Source of the DNA: Paragonimus westermani
Lineage: Eukaryota > Platyhelminthes > Trematoda > Plagiorchiida > Troglotrematidae
Reading direction: 5' to 3'
NCBI GenBank assembly: GCA_008508345.1
Contig: QNGE01001036.1
Span: 105,289 to 169,288 of the forward strand
DNA length: 64,000 nt
Made by a program: the position numbers and the translations under genes. The notes under the pieces are model-generated. The model worked only from the letters and a program-made list of their open reading frames with translations, had not been told where the DNA came from and did no database searches. Positions 36,848-48,204 of this stretch are shown in pieces. The stretch's first letter is position 1, and every line of letters begins with the position of its first letter.

Positions 36848-37201
36848 CTTGCCGTTAATGTTCCGCCTCTGAAACGATCGCGCTTTCCACTCTCTCGTAA
36901 CGTTAAAAGTATCGTCTTTTGTTGGCAAGCAATAGGTTGTGTAGGAGAGTACCAACGTTTCAAACAAATATCTTGATTAATTATTTCAAACTTTGACCGA
37001 TTCTGCAAGACCCACGAATTACGATACAGCAAGACAAGAAAGCAGAAAGGATGAACGTAGCGGTTTTCTAATAACCCATGTATTCGCCCACTTTTCGAGC
37101 TGATAGAAATAACCGAACTGCCATCACGTTTGTACAAGACTGTGGCCTTGAGTGTCACACAGGGGTGACAATCTTTATTCAAATGAACAAAACATCCCTG
37201 T
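36848..37201 (-). CDS. candidate 354-bp exon, product unknown
   Basis: The minus strand has an acceptor (TTGTGTCACTCATAAG) and a strong donor (CGGCAAG followed by GTAGGG). The 354-bp frame is open throughout and symmetric (phase 2 to phase 2). It reads QGCFVHLNKDCHPCVTLKAT, later GSSVISISSKSGRIHG and ICLKRWYSPTQPIACQQK. It looks like alternating beta strands with several cysteines. The phase of the donor agrees with one acceptor of the next candidate exon (36429). No domain is recognised. Confidence 0.5.
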
Positions 37202-39270
37202 CTTATGAGTGACACAAGACACGTCAAATGTTACTTGAGGCCCGTGTTCTCATGGCTAGGTTTACCCTACCTCTAACATATGCATTTATATTTAGAGTTG
37301 ACACTTTAAAACAAAATGCACGGGGTGAATAAATTACAAGTAGAATGATGCGTTGGATATTCGAAATATAATACACTTGCATCCGAGGGGTAGAAATTGT
37401 TGGGTTCATCTCTAATGACCTGAAGACAGCTACCGAATTTTAGTCTCGTGTTGATTTTAATGGAAATCTTTTCTGACTCATCAAACGATCTTCGTTAGAT
37501 TTTCAATTAGTTGTCACTTTGATCCTTTTTGTTGATCCTATCTCCAAACCATCTAACTCAAAGATCTTAAATCATCACAGTCTCTGTGAGTAACTTTATA
37601 CTCTGTTTACTTTAACTTGTGTGGATATACCTATACAATTATGGGCACATACTTAAGATAGGGTATGTGTGGTCTATTAATGAATAGTATGTGTCTTCAG
37701 ACGCCCGCTGTTTCATTCTATCGCTAAGCTAAGAAACTCTCAGTGGAAGTAATGTTGGCGAAAGTGCTCTTATCGTTTTTACATTAAATAGTCTGGATTT
37801 TCGGAAGAACTGGCGGTCAGGTGTGTATTCTTGAAGTCGTTACGACTGTGTTGACTACCGTTTACCCTTATTTAGTACCCGGAACATCTACTTTACAGTG
37901 ATACATTGTTGTGGGCCGAGCTTCCTAAACAAAGTATGATGCTCGCGCTGCAGGCTGACCGATGACTAGAGTTTTAAGCCTCTTTTTTTGAAAGGACCTA
38001 GTAAGTACTGATTATTCGAATCAATCCCAAACCGATTAAAACGCACATTGATTTTCACCGTTAAAAGTTTCTTCTTTTGGGCAACTCACGGTCATGTGTG
38101 CACTTTTTCTTGAAGCATACGCTGACCATAAAAATTCCAGATTTTCCGTTGATCGTACGGTTAACAATCATTTGACGTACCACAGTTAAGTTGAACAATA
38201 TTAAGAGCATTTCATAAATTTCTTATTGAGGTGAACTTTTTAACAAAGATCTTTTCAAGAAAAGAAGCAAGCTGGAGTCTCGTTACCGAATGAGCCAATT
38301 CTTGACAAGATAAACATGCGAACTACGCAGACGAACTCAAACACACCTTCTGTATGTAGGTGAACTGGAACTGGGAACCCTCTGTAGGACAGAAAAGTGC
38401 TTTTGTCATAAAGCTCTCAAGCACGCCAAGCAATAAGGATATAGAAGAAGAGGCGTTGAGTCGACGAGTATATGTAATGAAGAACGAGGGCAGTCGGTTT
38501 CTGGGTTCTCCTCTTGCACCATATGGGGGTGGAACATGTAACGAGCCGTCTAACAACTTCCCACACAACTGTCACACCAAATCCTACTGGGCTAATCTTT
38601 GGCTTCACTCAGCCGCTTTGACAGGAGTGATAAAAGTTGAACATTACTTGCAGTTGATCGCAGGGGTTGAATCCCCATAGACTTTCCGATCAGCTTCTTT
38701 CGACTTATATCAATAGAATAGAATTTGAACGGTTTGTTGTGTTAAAAACTTGACGAGTCAGAAAGCCTGCATAAGCTGTTTCAGGCAACGCTGTGGTCAA
38801 TCGACAACGTTGAGTTGAAATAGTGGTCACCTGCATTGCCTTCTCAAGTGGCGTTGCTCACAAAACATTTCATGAACGCGTTTCAGACAAAGGGACAGAT
38901 TAAAACAAGGTAAGCTTGTCGACCAGCAGCAAACAGTAGTTCGATTATTTGTACATTGTAAAACGGTGTGGACTTTTAATGGGTTTTATAGTAGACTGAA
39001 TAAAGTCGGAGATGTAAACATGTCTGGGAAGTTTCAATCGATGGACTATTTGTTGGAAGCAACAGACCAAATGACCTGACCACTGCTCACAAATGTCTGA
39101 CAGGTTCAAATGTGATAGGCCAGACGTGCTTTACGTTAGTTCAACGGCACGGCGGTCTACACGGTTGTTTCTTTAAAGCGTGAGCGGATTTCTCATGCCG
39201 TTTTTGACAACGATAAGAACTACTGAGACTCTCTTACAACAACAAAGCTAAATGGCAGTAACCACCAGAG
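37202..39270. other. stretch without a firm gene
   Basis: At 38320-38680 both strands are open in long frames (the plus one is 106 codons), which can mark a repeat or LTR piece. I could not identify it. No splice-supported exon was found. Confidence 0.35.
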
Positions 39271-39380
39271 GAACAGTGGACAGATGTTTCGACCTAGTTG
39301 AGCCTCACCAGCGCCAAGCATGCTGGCAGATGGAACCCATGAACGTTGAAGTAAACGACAGTTTGTGGTCCAAGCAGTTA
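39271..39380 (+). repeat. diverged repeat, copy C
   Basis: Two blocks, GACAGATGTTTCGACCTAGT and the region around AGCATGCTGGCAG to TGTGGTCCAA, recur in the same order and orientation at 43480-43715. There the blocks are separated by roughly 140 extra bases. The similarity is imperfect and could be a very old interspersed repeat. Confidence 0.35.
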
Positions 39381-42300
39381 TCCTTTCTACTATCGTTGGT
39401 GAGGTTGTAGGAAGTTATGTGAATTAATGTCCTAAGGACTTGCGCTTCCTTGTGTACATGGACCGAACTCGACCAGCCGTTCCAGCTTATCAGTAAGAGG
39501 GAGTACAACAGCTAACTGCAGTAAGACCAAAACTATGGTCCAGTTCTTTTTAATCGGGTCGACTGGAAAGTCTATCTAAACGTGGAGAAGGCGGTCTAGT
39601 GTGCGTGATGCTCAACCGCGGATTGAGATTGGTTATTGCCACAGGAACCCACATTGCTCTGAAATTGTTTATGCTCACTACACGAATATGTTGTACCTAC
39701 TTGTTTGAGTTCCATATAGGTTGATTCGGTACCATCGGTAAACACGCAATAAAGGTACTCAGTCTATAAGAATGTGTGTGGAAGACATGGAAGGGGATAT
39801 TAGCAGTGGCAGCAAGAAACACGTGAAGATTTATTACAGACATAATGAAAGAGGAGCGCACTCTTTCGGCCAGCCGTCCTCAATTGACAGGAAATCTCGG
39901 TAGAGCCAGACAATGCGGATAACTTTAGCGTGCATTCAAACGTTCTCTTATTTGAAATGCCACTCAAAACTTCTCTCCGCGCTTGAATGGCCTCATAAGA
40001 TTTTAACCCAATGTTGGAAACAATTTGCCCCTCACCGTGTGTGGTGAATCTATGGACAACGTGTTTTAATGTAGACCTGTTTTTCAGATTGTATTATTGA
40101 CGTATAATTAACGGTTAGTTTCCGTCACGACGGAACGGCCTTGTAGCTCACTGATTGTGACACACGGACTGTACCAAAACCTACTTACAGAGATGTTCAG
40201 CATTTAAAATTGCAGTCAATGATAAACAACGGTACGTAAACTTTTTGCCATATGCTGTCTTCTGATTTTATACAGTTTCTTTCAAATATGTGGTTCCGTT
40301 AATTGATTCTAATTGTTATCGTTTTTTGTGTTCACACAGTTTAGCTTCTGAAACTATGTTGGAATTGTGTGAAACTCTCATATCTTTTAAAGCTTGTTCT
40401 GTATTGAAAGAAAACGGAATTGTCATGCGGATTTACTTGTAGGTCAATGTAAACCGTTGGAATTTTTCCTGCTCTCAGACATAAACAATGGATGGTAGTC
40501 AGTGGTAAACCGTGTCATCCAGTTGATAAGTGTAGTGTTGAAAGAAAACGATAACATGATAAATGAATTTTTGCCAGCCTGATAAGTAACAGTCCTCGTT
40601 CAATGTCAAGTTGATGGAAAACAGTGATGAAACTGTGTTAATAATTGGTGTGGTGCTAATCTTTGAATCAAGATTTCAGTCACTAAATGGTTCCTGTCCG
40701 CTTTAGAATAAACGTGAAATCACGCAAAAATTCAACCGGTTCAACCAGATCTGATCTATTAGGAGACAAAATAGTGACTCTTAGTTCGGTTTGAACTCAC
40801 TTGCTAACGGTGCATTTGTGACTTCAGTGAAAATGAAACAGTATATCTTTAATGGCAGGCTTTATCAAGTTCGCAACAACACAATACGCCGGTCCACTCG
40901 TCAGGCACAGGTTACTTCGTGAAACTGTTCGCGACAATGAAGTCCAAGAGGTCTTACTAAGAAAATGGAGTAAACTGGATCTAGCGAATAATTCTACCGT
41001 GGTAGCATTATTACAGACATCTCTGTGGACAAGGTTTCAGTGATGCCGACTGACACGTTGAAATGCATTTACATTTACTAATAACTTGTGTATTGCTCTC
41101 AAATATCACTTGGTTGACAATCCATGTTGCAGAGAAGAGGTAGATCCCGTTTTGTATAGCTTAAAGTGCATGAAATTTTCATGAAAAGAAGTGCGATTAG
41201 CGTCACAGCTGAAGACAATAGGCCAACGGTTCCGCTTGAAGCATCAGTTAAACTTTGCTGAGTGATACACAGAAACCATTGACTGCAATGAAAATAAGTT
41301 ATCAGCGGCAAAATGTGTTGCTAGTATCATTGTACTACCAATAAACAGCCAAGGGTTCGTTTAATCTAAATAGGCTCCTCATCCAAATCAATTTTTCACA
41401 CGGCTGTCCGGAGAAGCAAAAAACAAACTTGTCTTGCACATGTTAGAAATCGCCACTGGCTATTGTATTTTCATAACCGGGATTTTGGCTTTTATCCACA
41501 CGCTCGAGAAGCAACTTGCTTGCTCACTTCATCATTAGGTTTGTATTAACCGCAACCGAAGTGTTACATATGAACGCATAACAAAATTTACCTGTGTGTA
41601 ACAAATAGGATACTGAACTGTCCAAATGGCTATAACAATTTTCCTGACAATATCAAGCTGTGATCTCAGGCGGAGAATCTTCTAAGCAATTTGTATTCAG
41701 GTTAGTCAAGGAAATTGCCGAATAATGTGCTAATTTCCTGGAAGTACATAATTTTTGTGTTAACCTGCCGAATAAACGTACGATGACTCCCCACTGTAGA
41801 GTCTAACGTAAACCACAATTCATTGTGGTGGAAGATTTGGAGAAATCGATTCACTTATCGTCACACCACCGTGGTTGTCAACAAATCAAATTTCACATAT
41901 TTTGACTCTGCTGCTATTAGGCTACCCTGTGGTTTTAACTGATTGTTTTTGATCTCACTGCTCAACTTTTATGTTAACATCTGACCAACACAGCGCCATT
42001 TATGCTCAGTTATCATGCATTTCGATAGTTCAATGTTAGATATTGGCGAATAACCGTGTTTAAGATACTGTCAACCCACCAGATTTGGACTAATCCGTGA
42101 AGGGTCAACGGTCAAACTGTGCAAGTCTGTTCATACTGTCGAGAACAAGGGACGATTCCAGTCTACACAGTGAAATGGGTAGCGTAGTGATGTTGTGCAT
42201 TTGTTAACAATTTCATCTAGATAAAGACGGCAAAATCATGCAAGTCATTCTCACTAATATTTTATGAATAATACCACAAAGTGAGGAGCTGGTGATACCC

Positions 42301-43479
42301 AAGCGAATAAAATTGTTCAGAGAGAGGTGCCTGTAGCCAGGCGGTTGAAAGTGAGAACTTTTCAGTCTTGAGGCGTCAGTTTATACTCTGACAGTGTGAC
42401 ACGCATTTCATAAAAACCAGCCCAAACACTGACTTTGCTTCATATCGTTTACACACATCCGATGATGAGCACAGATTAGCTGACATCGACCGTATATACA
42501 GAGAATGTTGTGCATGATACACATTTAAGAAAGGATACAAATGTGACGCATTCGTTGAAAATTACTGGAAGTGTTGACACAGTTGAAGAATGGTTATGTG
42601 GAGTTTCTATACAAAACACGCCACTCCATAGAAATTGCAATTGCGAATTCACAGCAGGCAGTACTCCGGTCTGAAGGTAGCACGATATATTATCACATTA
42701 GTAAGTATCCTTTCCCCCAAACCCGTCAAAAGATAAAGTGTGTTCATTTGTCAACAGCGATGTCGAACTCCTGCTTGTTCCTTGAGAATATGACCGTCCC
42801 TAAGTTTGATGGGCTGAGGCACTACTGAACCGGTGATTAATTCGAACGCGATGTGGACGAGAATTATGTTAGTGTGATTTGTCGCCTGTTTTAACGTGAA
42901 TAACTATTGCTGAGACGGGATCACAAGGTACCGTTTCATTTCCGATACCAGACTATACTTACTACAACAAAATGTCTGCACCTATAACCTTAAAACGTTG
43001 CAAGAACGTAATCTCTTGTGATGCTAAAACTTTGTAATATCAAAACCACGCTAATTGACTGGTTATGTGCGGCCATCGAGTTATTCCAGTTGACACCGTT
43101 GTTGTTGTACACTCAAAAGTGCTTGTAACAAAAGCTCTGGGACAACAATCACAAGTCCTCATGTCTGCCATCTTCTTCAATTGGAAAACTAGGAAAATTG
43201 ACAAAATTACTGTTTTATTTCCAGTCAGACACAACTAGTTTGTCTTCTGTACATCTTTGGGTGACTTTTACATAACGTCTATTAAAGGGCAGTTGATTCC
43301 GAATACAGGAACACTGAGTATGCAATTAAGTAACTAAGACAAATCAGCCCTATGGTTATTATCTGTTCTGGTAATTGTGACTTTAGGGGTTCCATTTTTA
43401 TTTCCATATAGATTAAAGAGTGTTGATAAAGCGGCATAACCAGAGGTGGAACGAGCTGGTCATACAGCCAGACAGGTTA
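39381..43479. other. stretch without a firm gene
   Basis: A helix-rich plus-strand frame at 40852-41043 begins MAGFIKFATTQYAGPLV, but in-frame stops lie just upstream and no donor is clear. Otherwise only A/T-rich sequence was seen. Confidence 0.35.
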
Positions 43480-43715
43480 AATCTAGTGACAGCATGTGTC
43501 GACCTCGTTCAACTGTCGCCATAAATAGGTGCGTTAGTCACAGACTAACCGATTCAGCAATGTCAGTTTTATAAATCCGTCCGTAACAAAACTCATATCA
43601 TCCTTTGAACAGTCTTTGGTGGTGAGTCTTTCCTGAATGTCTGAAAGCGTTCTGAATTGTCAGCATGCTGACAGCCTACCACGTGCTTACCGTTGAATGC
43701 ACTGTGGTCCAAACG
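43480..43715 (+). repeat. diverged repeat, copy D
   Basis: Shares GACAGCATGTGTCGACCTCG and AGCATGCTGACAG to TGTGGTCCAA with copy C at 39271-39380. About 140 bp between these blocks are absent from copy C and may be an insertion. Confidence 0.35.
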
Positions 43716-44169
43716 TGTTCGTTTATTGAATTAGGCTCATCGGACCAAAAACTGTACGTCATACTGTGTTACTGTAAAGCTTTCGACGGTCTTCAATGTA
43801 GCTTTCTGCTAAGCACAATCCTAGAAACTTAGGCGAAACACCATAATATTATGTTCATATACCATCTGTGAAGATTAGGCATGCGAAATCTATCATGAAA
43901 ACTAAATGAGGCATTTTGCCGGGCACAGGCTTTAGTCTATACTCCTTTTATTTTCAGATTGTTTGCTCTTAACCAAAACGATTGCATTGTTTTTCGACGC
44001 CTACTTGATATCAAAAACTACACCTAACTTTTTCAGAATAACCTTATTGGTATGATTAGCCGATCGGTTTATCACTTTCTCAAACATGAAAGTTTCATAT
44101 ATCAGTTTACTTCATTTTCAATCCTGAAAATAACTGACTGGTTAACTACAATTTAGTGACTTTTATCAG

Positions 44170-44394
44170 GAAAGCTGTTCACAAGCCGCTTCTTGATATA
44201 TGGACGTTATTTTGCCTCACAACCCTACCTTATCATTTTCTGAACCAACCGCTTCTAGAAAACGGAATACGTCTTTTTTTCTTGTCAATTTTTCATTTCC
44301 TAACTATTTCTGGTATTCTACTTGCACTAGTGATCTGTTACAATTGTGTCAGCAGTTGCAATAAGACTGACTCATACCTAACGAAATCATTCAG
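44170..44394 (+). CDS. candidate exon with transmembrane segment
   Basis: An acceptor (TTAGTGACTTTTATCAG) and a donor (CATTCAG followed by GTATAT) enclose 225 bp, open and symmetric (phase 2 to phase 2). The frame contains a long hydrophobic run, RLFFLSIFHFLTISGILLAL, followed by a Cys-rich turn, CYNCVSSCN. This would be one membrane span. It lies opposite a chain of minus-strand exons, so one of the two readings may be wrong. Pyrimidine-rich sequence often produces hydrophobic frames by chance. Confidence 0.3.
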
Positions 44395-44616
44395 GTATAT
44401 TTCAGACTGCGACAGTATCTTAGTGTAGCCCAGTCAGACCGACTGCACGCAAGAAAAGTTCTTGAATTTCGTCGAACCTCTCCTTCCTGAATTCTTTCAA
44501 TCCGCTTATGTTTATACACATTTTGACAATTAAATTGTCCGTCACATACACTATTTCTGACAGTACTTAGCTGGCATGCTTGCCGGTGAAACAGTGTCTA
44601 CTATTCTACAATTTAC

Positions 44617-44756
44617 CTGTGACCAATTGATTTCCGTTCTAACTATTCTGTTACCCATTAAGTATACTTGGACACTTAGATTGTTTGCTGTGATTAAACA
44701 GATTTCTTGTTTGTGAATAACAGGTTTCCTGCAGTTGTATTTTAGTTCAGACATTT
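44617..44756 (-). CDS. candidate exon, product unknown
   Basis: The minus-strand acceptor (CCAACTGCCCTAG) and a strong donor (GGTCACAG followed by GTAAAT) enclose 140 bp. The frame reads MSELKYNCRKPVIHKQEICL and then a beta-strand-like stretch, QVYLMGNRIVRTEINWSQ. It enters with two leftover bases, matching the exon at 44981-45138, and leaves on a codon boundary. The predicted intron to that exon is 224 bp. No family is recognised; cysteines and strands suggest an extracellular domain. Confidence 0.5.
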
Positions 44757-44980
44757 CTAGGGCAGTTGGCCGCTGGATTCAGATAATCAACACTTGCATT
44801 ACAACGTAATTGATGTAGTTCGTGGCTACTTCGCTTTGTTTCTAGCTGACAAACCAACTTACATTTCCGCAGAAAAATTGCCCAATATACAACTTTGGTT
44901 TGATAAGCTATGACTTTTAGTCAGTGTTCGGATAGAACTGCTGTGGACGGACATCACACATGCTATGGCGTTTAATGTAC

Positions 44981-45138
44981 CTTGTTCCGTACTCCGTTCC
45001 TGAAATCTGAATGAGACGCAGTGGATTTCTTTGCAGTCACTGGACTCTCGGAATACCAAACACACGTATATGCACACAGACCGGTCAGTGGATATCGTGG
45101 TAGTATACAGTTCTCTATTGTTTCCGTATGTCATTAAG
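44981..45138 (-). CDS. candidate exon, cysteine-rich, product unknown
   Basis: Minus strand, 158 bp, from an acceptor (AATAGCCCGCACAG) to a donor (GGAACAAG followed by GTACAT). The product contains TTTISTDRSVCIYVCLVF and ESSDCKEIHCVSFRFQERS. It enters in phase 2 and leaves in phase 1, matching the candidates at 46028-46101 and 44617-44756. The acceptor has a weak pyrimidine tract. Confidence 0.42.
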
Positions 45139-46027
45139 CTGTGCGGGCTATTATCAAAGGTTTACGCCGGTGGATAACACTTTGTCAAGAATAGTTTCAA
45201 AAAGTCGAAACGAGATGGACCAGATAAATTATCTCACGACTTGTCACAGTTATTCATTGCATGCAATCTGTGGTGTATAAAACATGCTAACTAGTTGCTT
45301 ATTATGAATGGAGCGTGATCGGTTACAACCCCAAAACTTGACAGCCTCCGTATTACTCAATACAATAACTTTTGTTTTTCACACATTAAAAAGCCTTCAG
45401 TCGATGTGGTCAAATTATTTTCACCAATCAAGCTACCGACGTAGCGGTGTAACTACTAGTTGAAGGAATCAATTTTCACGGGAAAAGAACTTCGATAATG
45501 AACAGTAAATTCACTGGTTTTGTGGTCTGCAAAAACAGATGCCCGTATGTGAACACCTGCAGCGCAAAACAGATTTCCAGTTTCCAGCCCACCCAGAATT
45601 TTGTTTTCAATCTATGAAGCGGTTTTTCTTTTCAACTAACTCACACGCAGAGCACCACGTTTGCCTGGAATCACCTTCTTTTCATGCACATTATTACAGT
45701 TTCATCCAGAGAAAACTATGACCGTAACAACAAGCAACTGACGACATTACAGAAGCTCTGACTCGTTAACAAGTATTTTAGGGTTCAACTGGTATGCTTT
45801 GGAGATAACTATCTCAAGAAATCTACTCAAAATTAAAATTTTTATTGAATATCCCAATATTTTACCCAATTTCTTGGCAAAAAATAGGAAGTTGTCAACT
45901 AAATGATTCATGCAAACCGAACAATGCAGAGAAAGAAATGACTGAAAAACAAATGCAATCCATCGCACACTAATGATGCTATCAGTTTCATGATGGTGAA
46001 TCATTTGATTCGTAAGTAATCTCCTAC

Positions 46028-46101
46028 TTGAAATCCACATGTTTGATCGGATATACTCTACCCAAGTCTGACGTAGTAGAGTTCGCAAAATTAAACGCAC
46101 A
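46028..46101 (-). CDS. candidate 74-bp exon
   Basis: The minus-strand acceptor has a long T run (GGTTTTTTTAATGTGTTCATGCAG region) and the donor is good (TTTCAA followed by GTAGGA). The frame reads CAFNFANSTTSDLGRV and ends HVDFK. Phase 0 in and phase 2 out, fitting the exon at 44981-45138. A 134-codon frame in another register covers the same ground but has no domain features. Confidence 0.4.
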
Positions 46102-46493
46102 CTGCATGAACACATTAAAAAAACCGCCAACACTTCGGCTATCCTGGTCATTGAGAGTTTTTTGAGGACGTTGTGTTGTTTCCCCCTTACACCTTCGTCT
46201 TTAGTTATTTGTGTTATAGGTTACACGGTAAGAGGTGGCTGTACTATGCCCGGTAGAATGTGACAGTTTCTGTTCTCACTTCAAACTACTTCCTTCCTAT
46301 TTCGTATTTTCGCAATTGCTCACCTGCTCTGGCCTCTCTGTCTCGAACACTACTCCAAACCTACCCTATCCATAAATATACAACATAGATTCATATGTAC
46401 ATAAATGTTTTTGCATCGCTGATCTCTACATATCTAGAGATAGTGAATTCAATGAACATGACCGGTGGTGATTGATAAAAGACACCCTTTTGG

Positions 46494-46970
46494 CTATCCA
46501 TGTGCTGCACGATAAACGGACGAAAATGACGTCACTCCCGTCACTAGCACACGCATAACTGCTCGGATAATATCTCTCCAATTAACAACACCCGTAAGTA
46601 ATTTCCCAAATGGTGCAGTTGCAATATTAAATAATAACCCTTCCTTTGAAAAATCGGTATAAGGGAAACAAACTTCATGCATTTTGGGGGCTTTTGGAAC
46701 TAGTGTTGTGAACCCAGAAGACGCATGACACAGAGGTTGTTTGACTATCTGACCATTGATTCGAACACCATATTCTGCCAGAACATCAACTTTCAGAGTA
46801 AACCCACCGACCATTCGAACTACCATCGCACACGGCCGCACAATCTTTCCTGGTCTTGGCCCAATCAGTGAAATCGCGGCCCCAATGTCGATCAAACAGT
46901 ACTCCAAGCTACCATTGACTCCTAACCTAGCCTGAACCGCTGTCATATCAACCGACCCTATTACCGTATC
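46494..46970 (-). pseudogene. retropepsin-like protease fragment
   Basis: The frame reads from GDTVIGSVDMTAVQARLGV into LEYCLIDIGAAISLIG, where retroviral-type aspartic proteases have a catalytic Asp-Thr-Gly followed by Ala. Here the middle residue is Ile, so activity would be lost. It continues with VVRMVGGFTLKVDVLAEYGV and RINGQIVKQPLCHASSG, the usual flap-side strands. After about 46704 the sequence no longer resembles a protease, so the fragment probably ends at that junction. Retropepsins cut the Gag-Pol polyprotein. Confidence 0.7.
46704..46774 (-). repeat. 71-bp direct repeat inside the protease fragment
   Basis: Matches 47735-47805 at 63 of 71 positions by my count, same orientation. 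Here it is in frame with the protease and encodes YGVRINGQIVKQPLCHASS, so this is probably the parent copy. Confidence 0.9.
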
Positions 46971-47021
46971 CCCCTTCCCAAATAAAGAACAATCGACGAA
47001 ACGTTTATTTATGTACGACCT

Positions 47022-47715
47022 TTACTTGCCGAGTGGGCAAAATCTTCACCAGTGTCCACGCCTTCCGCATTCGTAACGAATGTTGCCACGGCCGTCCTCC
47101 TTTTTCACCTTCAACGCCGCCACTTCCTCAGTCAAATTTTCCACCGCGCTTCAAAGGTCATTTGGGTCAGTCGGTTCGCTTGCCCCCACCTCGTTGACTG
47201 TCGCGGCATTTTCTGCTAGCAATTGTCGAACTGCATCGGCCAACTGTTCCAGCGTCATGGGTTGTCTGATGAGAGCAACTCTGAGCTGATCCCGGACCGT
47301 TGGTGGCACTTCGTCCAAGAACTGTGCCGTCAGCAGGCGTTGTTCTGAGTCTTGGTCCAAATGTGGGAGGGCTGTTGACAACGCTGCCCGCAGGGACATG
47401 GCGTAGACCAAAGCGTCACCTGCTGGTCCAAGCCGGGCGCCCTTGAACCACCTCATTGCCTCCTGGCAGTCGGCGGGGCTGTCAAACCCGGCGATCAGCG
47501 CCTCCTTCGCAGCGGCCCACTCCAGCTTCGTAGGACCCCTTCGCGCCGCATTTAGCACCATCTTCGCCCTGCCCTTGAGCAGCATCCGCAGGGCCACCAG
47601 CTTTGCCCGGTCCGCTTTCACTCCGGCCGCCTCCGTCACGTCCTCGAAGTCCTTCAGGAAACTCCGAACATCCCGATCCGCAAACGGCTATGGCCATGGG
47701 ATCTTTATCCTCGTG
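47022..47715 (-). pseudogene. LTR-retrotransposon Gag, broken by in-frame stops
   Basis: The minus-strand frame begins near 47715 and reads PFADRDVRSFLKDFEDVTEA after an early stop. It then runs uninterrupted from 47639 to 47154 (for example RMLLKGRAKMVLNAARRG, EWAAAKEALIAGF, QRLLTAQFLDEVPPTVRDQL). This is a helical capsid-like domain. A TGA at 47151-47153 and a coiled stretch VENLTEEVAALKVKKEDG follow. A zinc knuckle reads RYECGRRGH, with a TGA at 47046-47048 and Cys four residues after the His. The first Cys of the C-x2-C-x4-H-x4-C knuckle is Arg. A TAA at 47022-47024 closes it. Gag packages element RNA. Confidence 0.85.
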
Positions 47716-47734
47716 TCCTGGTCACGGCACCAAT
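47715..47734 (-). promoter_or_regulatory. possible primer binding site of the LTR element
   Basis: The minus strand here begins ATTGGTGCCGTGACC, directly after the repeat end TTCACAACA and just upstream of Gag. TGG at the start suits pairing with a tRNA 3' CCA end. I cannot name the tRNA. Confidence 0.35.
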
Positions 47735-47805
47735 TGTTGTGAATCCAGAAGGCGGATGACACAGAACTTGTTTGACTACCTGACCATCGATTCGAACACC
47801 ATACT
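47735..47805 (-). repeat. 71-bp direct repeat upstream of Gag
   Basis: Second copy of the protease-derived 71 bp at 46704-46774. It ends exactly where an LTR would normally end, next to the primer-site-like sequence. Sequence further out at 47806 and above shows no continued similarity to the protease, so the duplicated block is short and sharply bounded. Confidence 0.9.
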
Positions 47806-48204
47806 AGTAATGACCGGAGTGGCTCCTTGCAAGAAGTACTCTTTCCATTATCATCACATCACTTGCCCTGAACCCAGATGAAAATAACGGTTATTAAGCT
47901 AGTTGGTTGCTAAAGTGATTCCTGATTTGCTACAGCGGCATATGGTTTTTGTTTACGCGTGTGTCGCCTGATAATAAACCAGCTCAAATTCAACAATATT
48001 AGTAGATTACAACACGTGCTTGACGATAAAACTCTGAGTAAAACTCTACTGCATCGTTTACTGTTAACATCACCTAGATCAGAATTTACTACCTGGGAGT
48101 ATTCCCGCTCGTTTTTCAGGGTGACCAGATAATCAGCGGGACAGTGTATAAACCAATGATCCCTCGATAGCACGCTTGGATTTGAAAGATCTGGCACACT
48201 TTAC

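Larger units (their letters stand above)
46494..47805 (-). mobile_element. LTR-retrotransposon remnant with Gag and protease
   Basis: Read on the minus strand, the order is a fragment ending at a primer-binding-site-like sequence, Gag, a zinc knuckle, and the start of an aspartic protease. All coding parts share one frame from about 47715 to 46494, interrupted by stops. No reverse transcriptase or integrase follows, and no clear LTR pair is visible. The Gag part is strikingly richer in GC than its surroundings, a sign of insertion from outside. The single-frame Gag-Pro with a CCHC-type knuckle fits a Ty3/gypsy-like element. It lies among minus-strand exon candidates, between 48.2 and 46.1 kb. 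Confidence 0.82.

Noticed and set aside
45747..46151. 134-codon minus-strand frame starting MTRIAEVLAVFL, signal-peptide-like
   Set aside because: Several frames of this length are expected by chance here. A spliced reading in another frame (46028-46101) has better boundaries and phase fit.
47443..47881. Plus-strand frames of 92-99 codons
   Set aside because: They are antisense shadows of the GC-rich Gag coding sequence on the minus strand.
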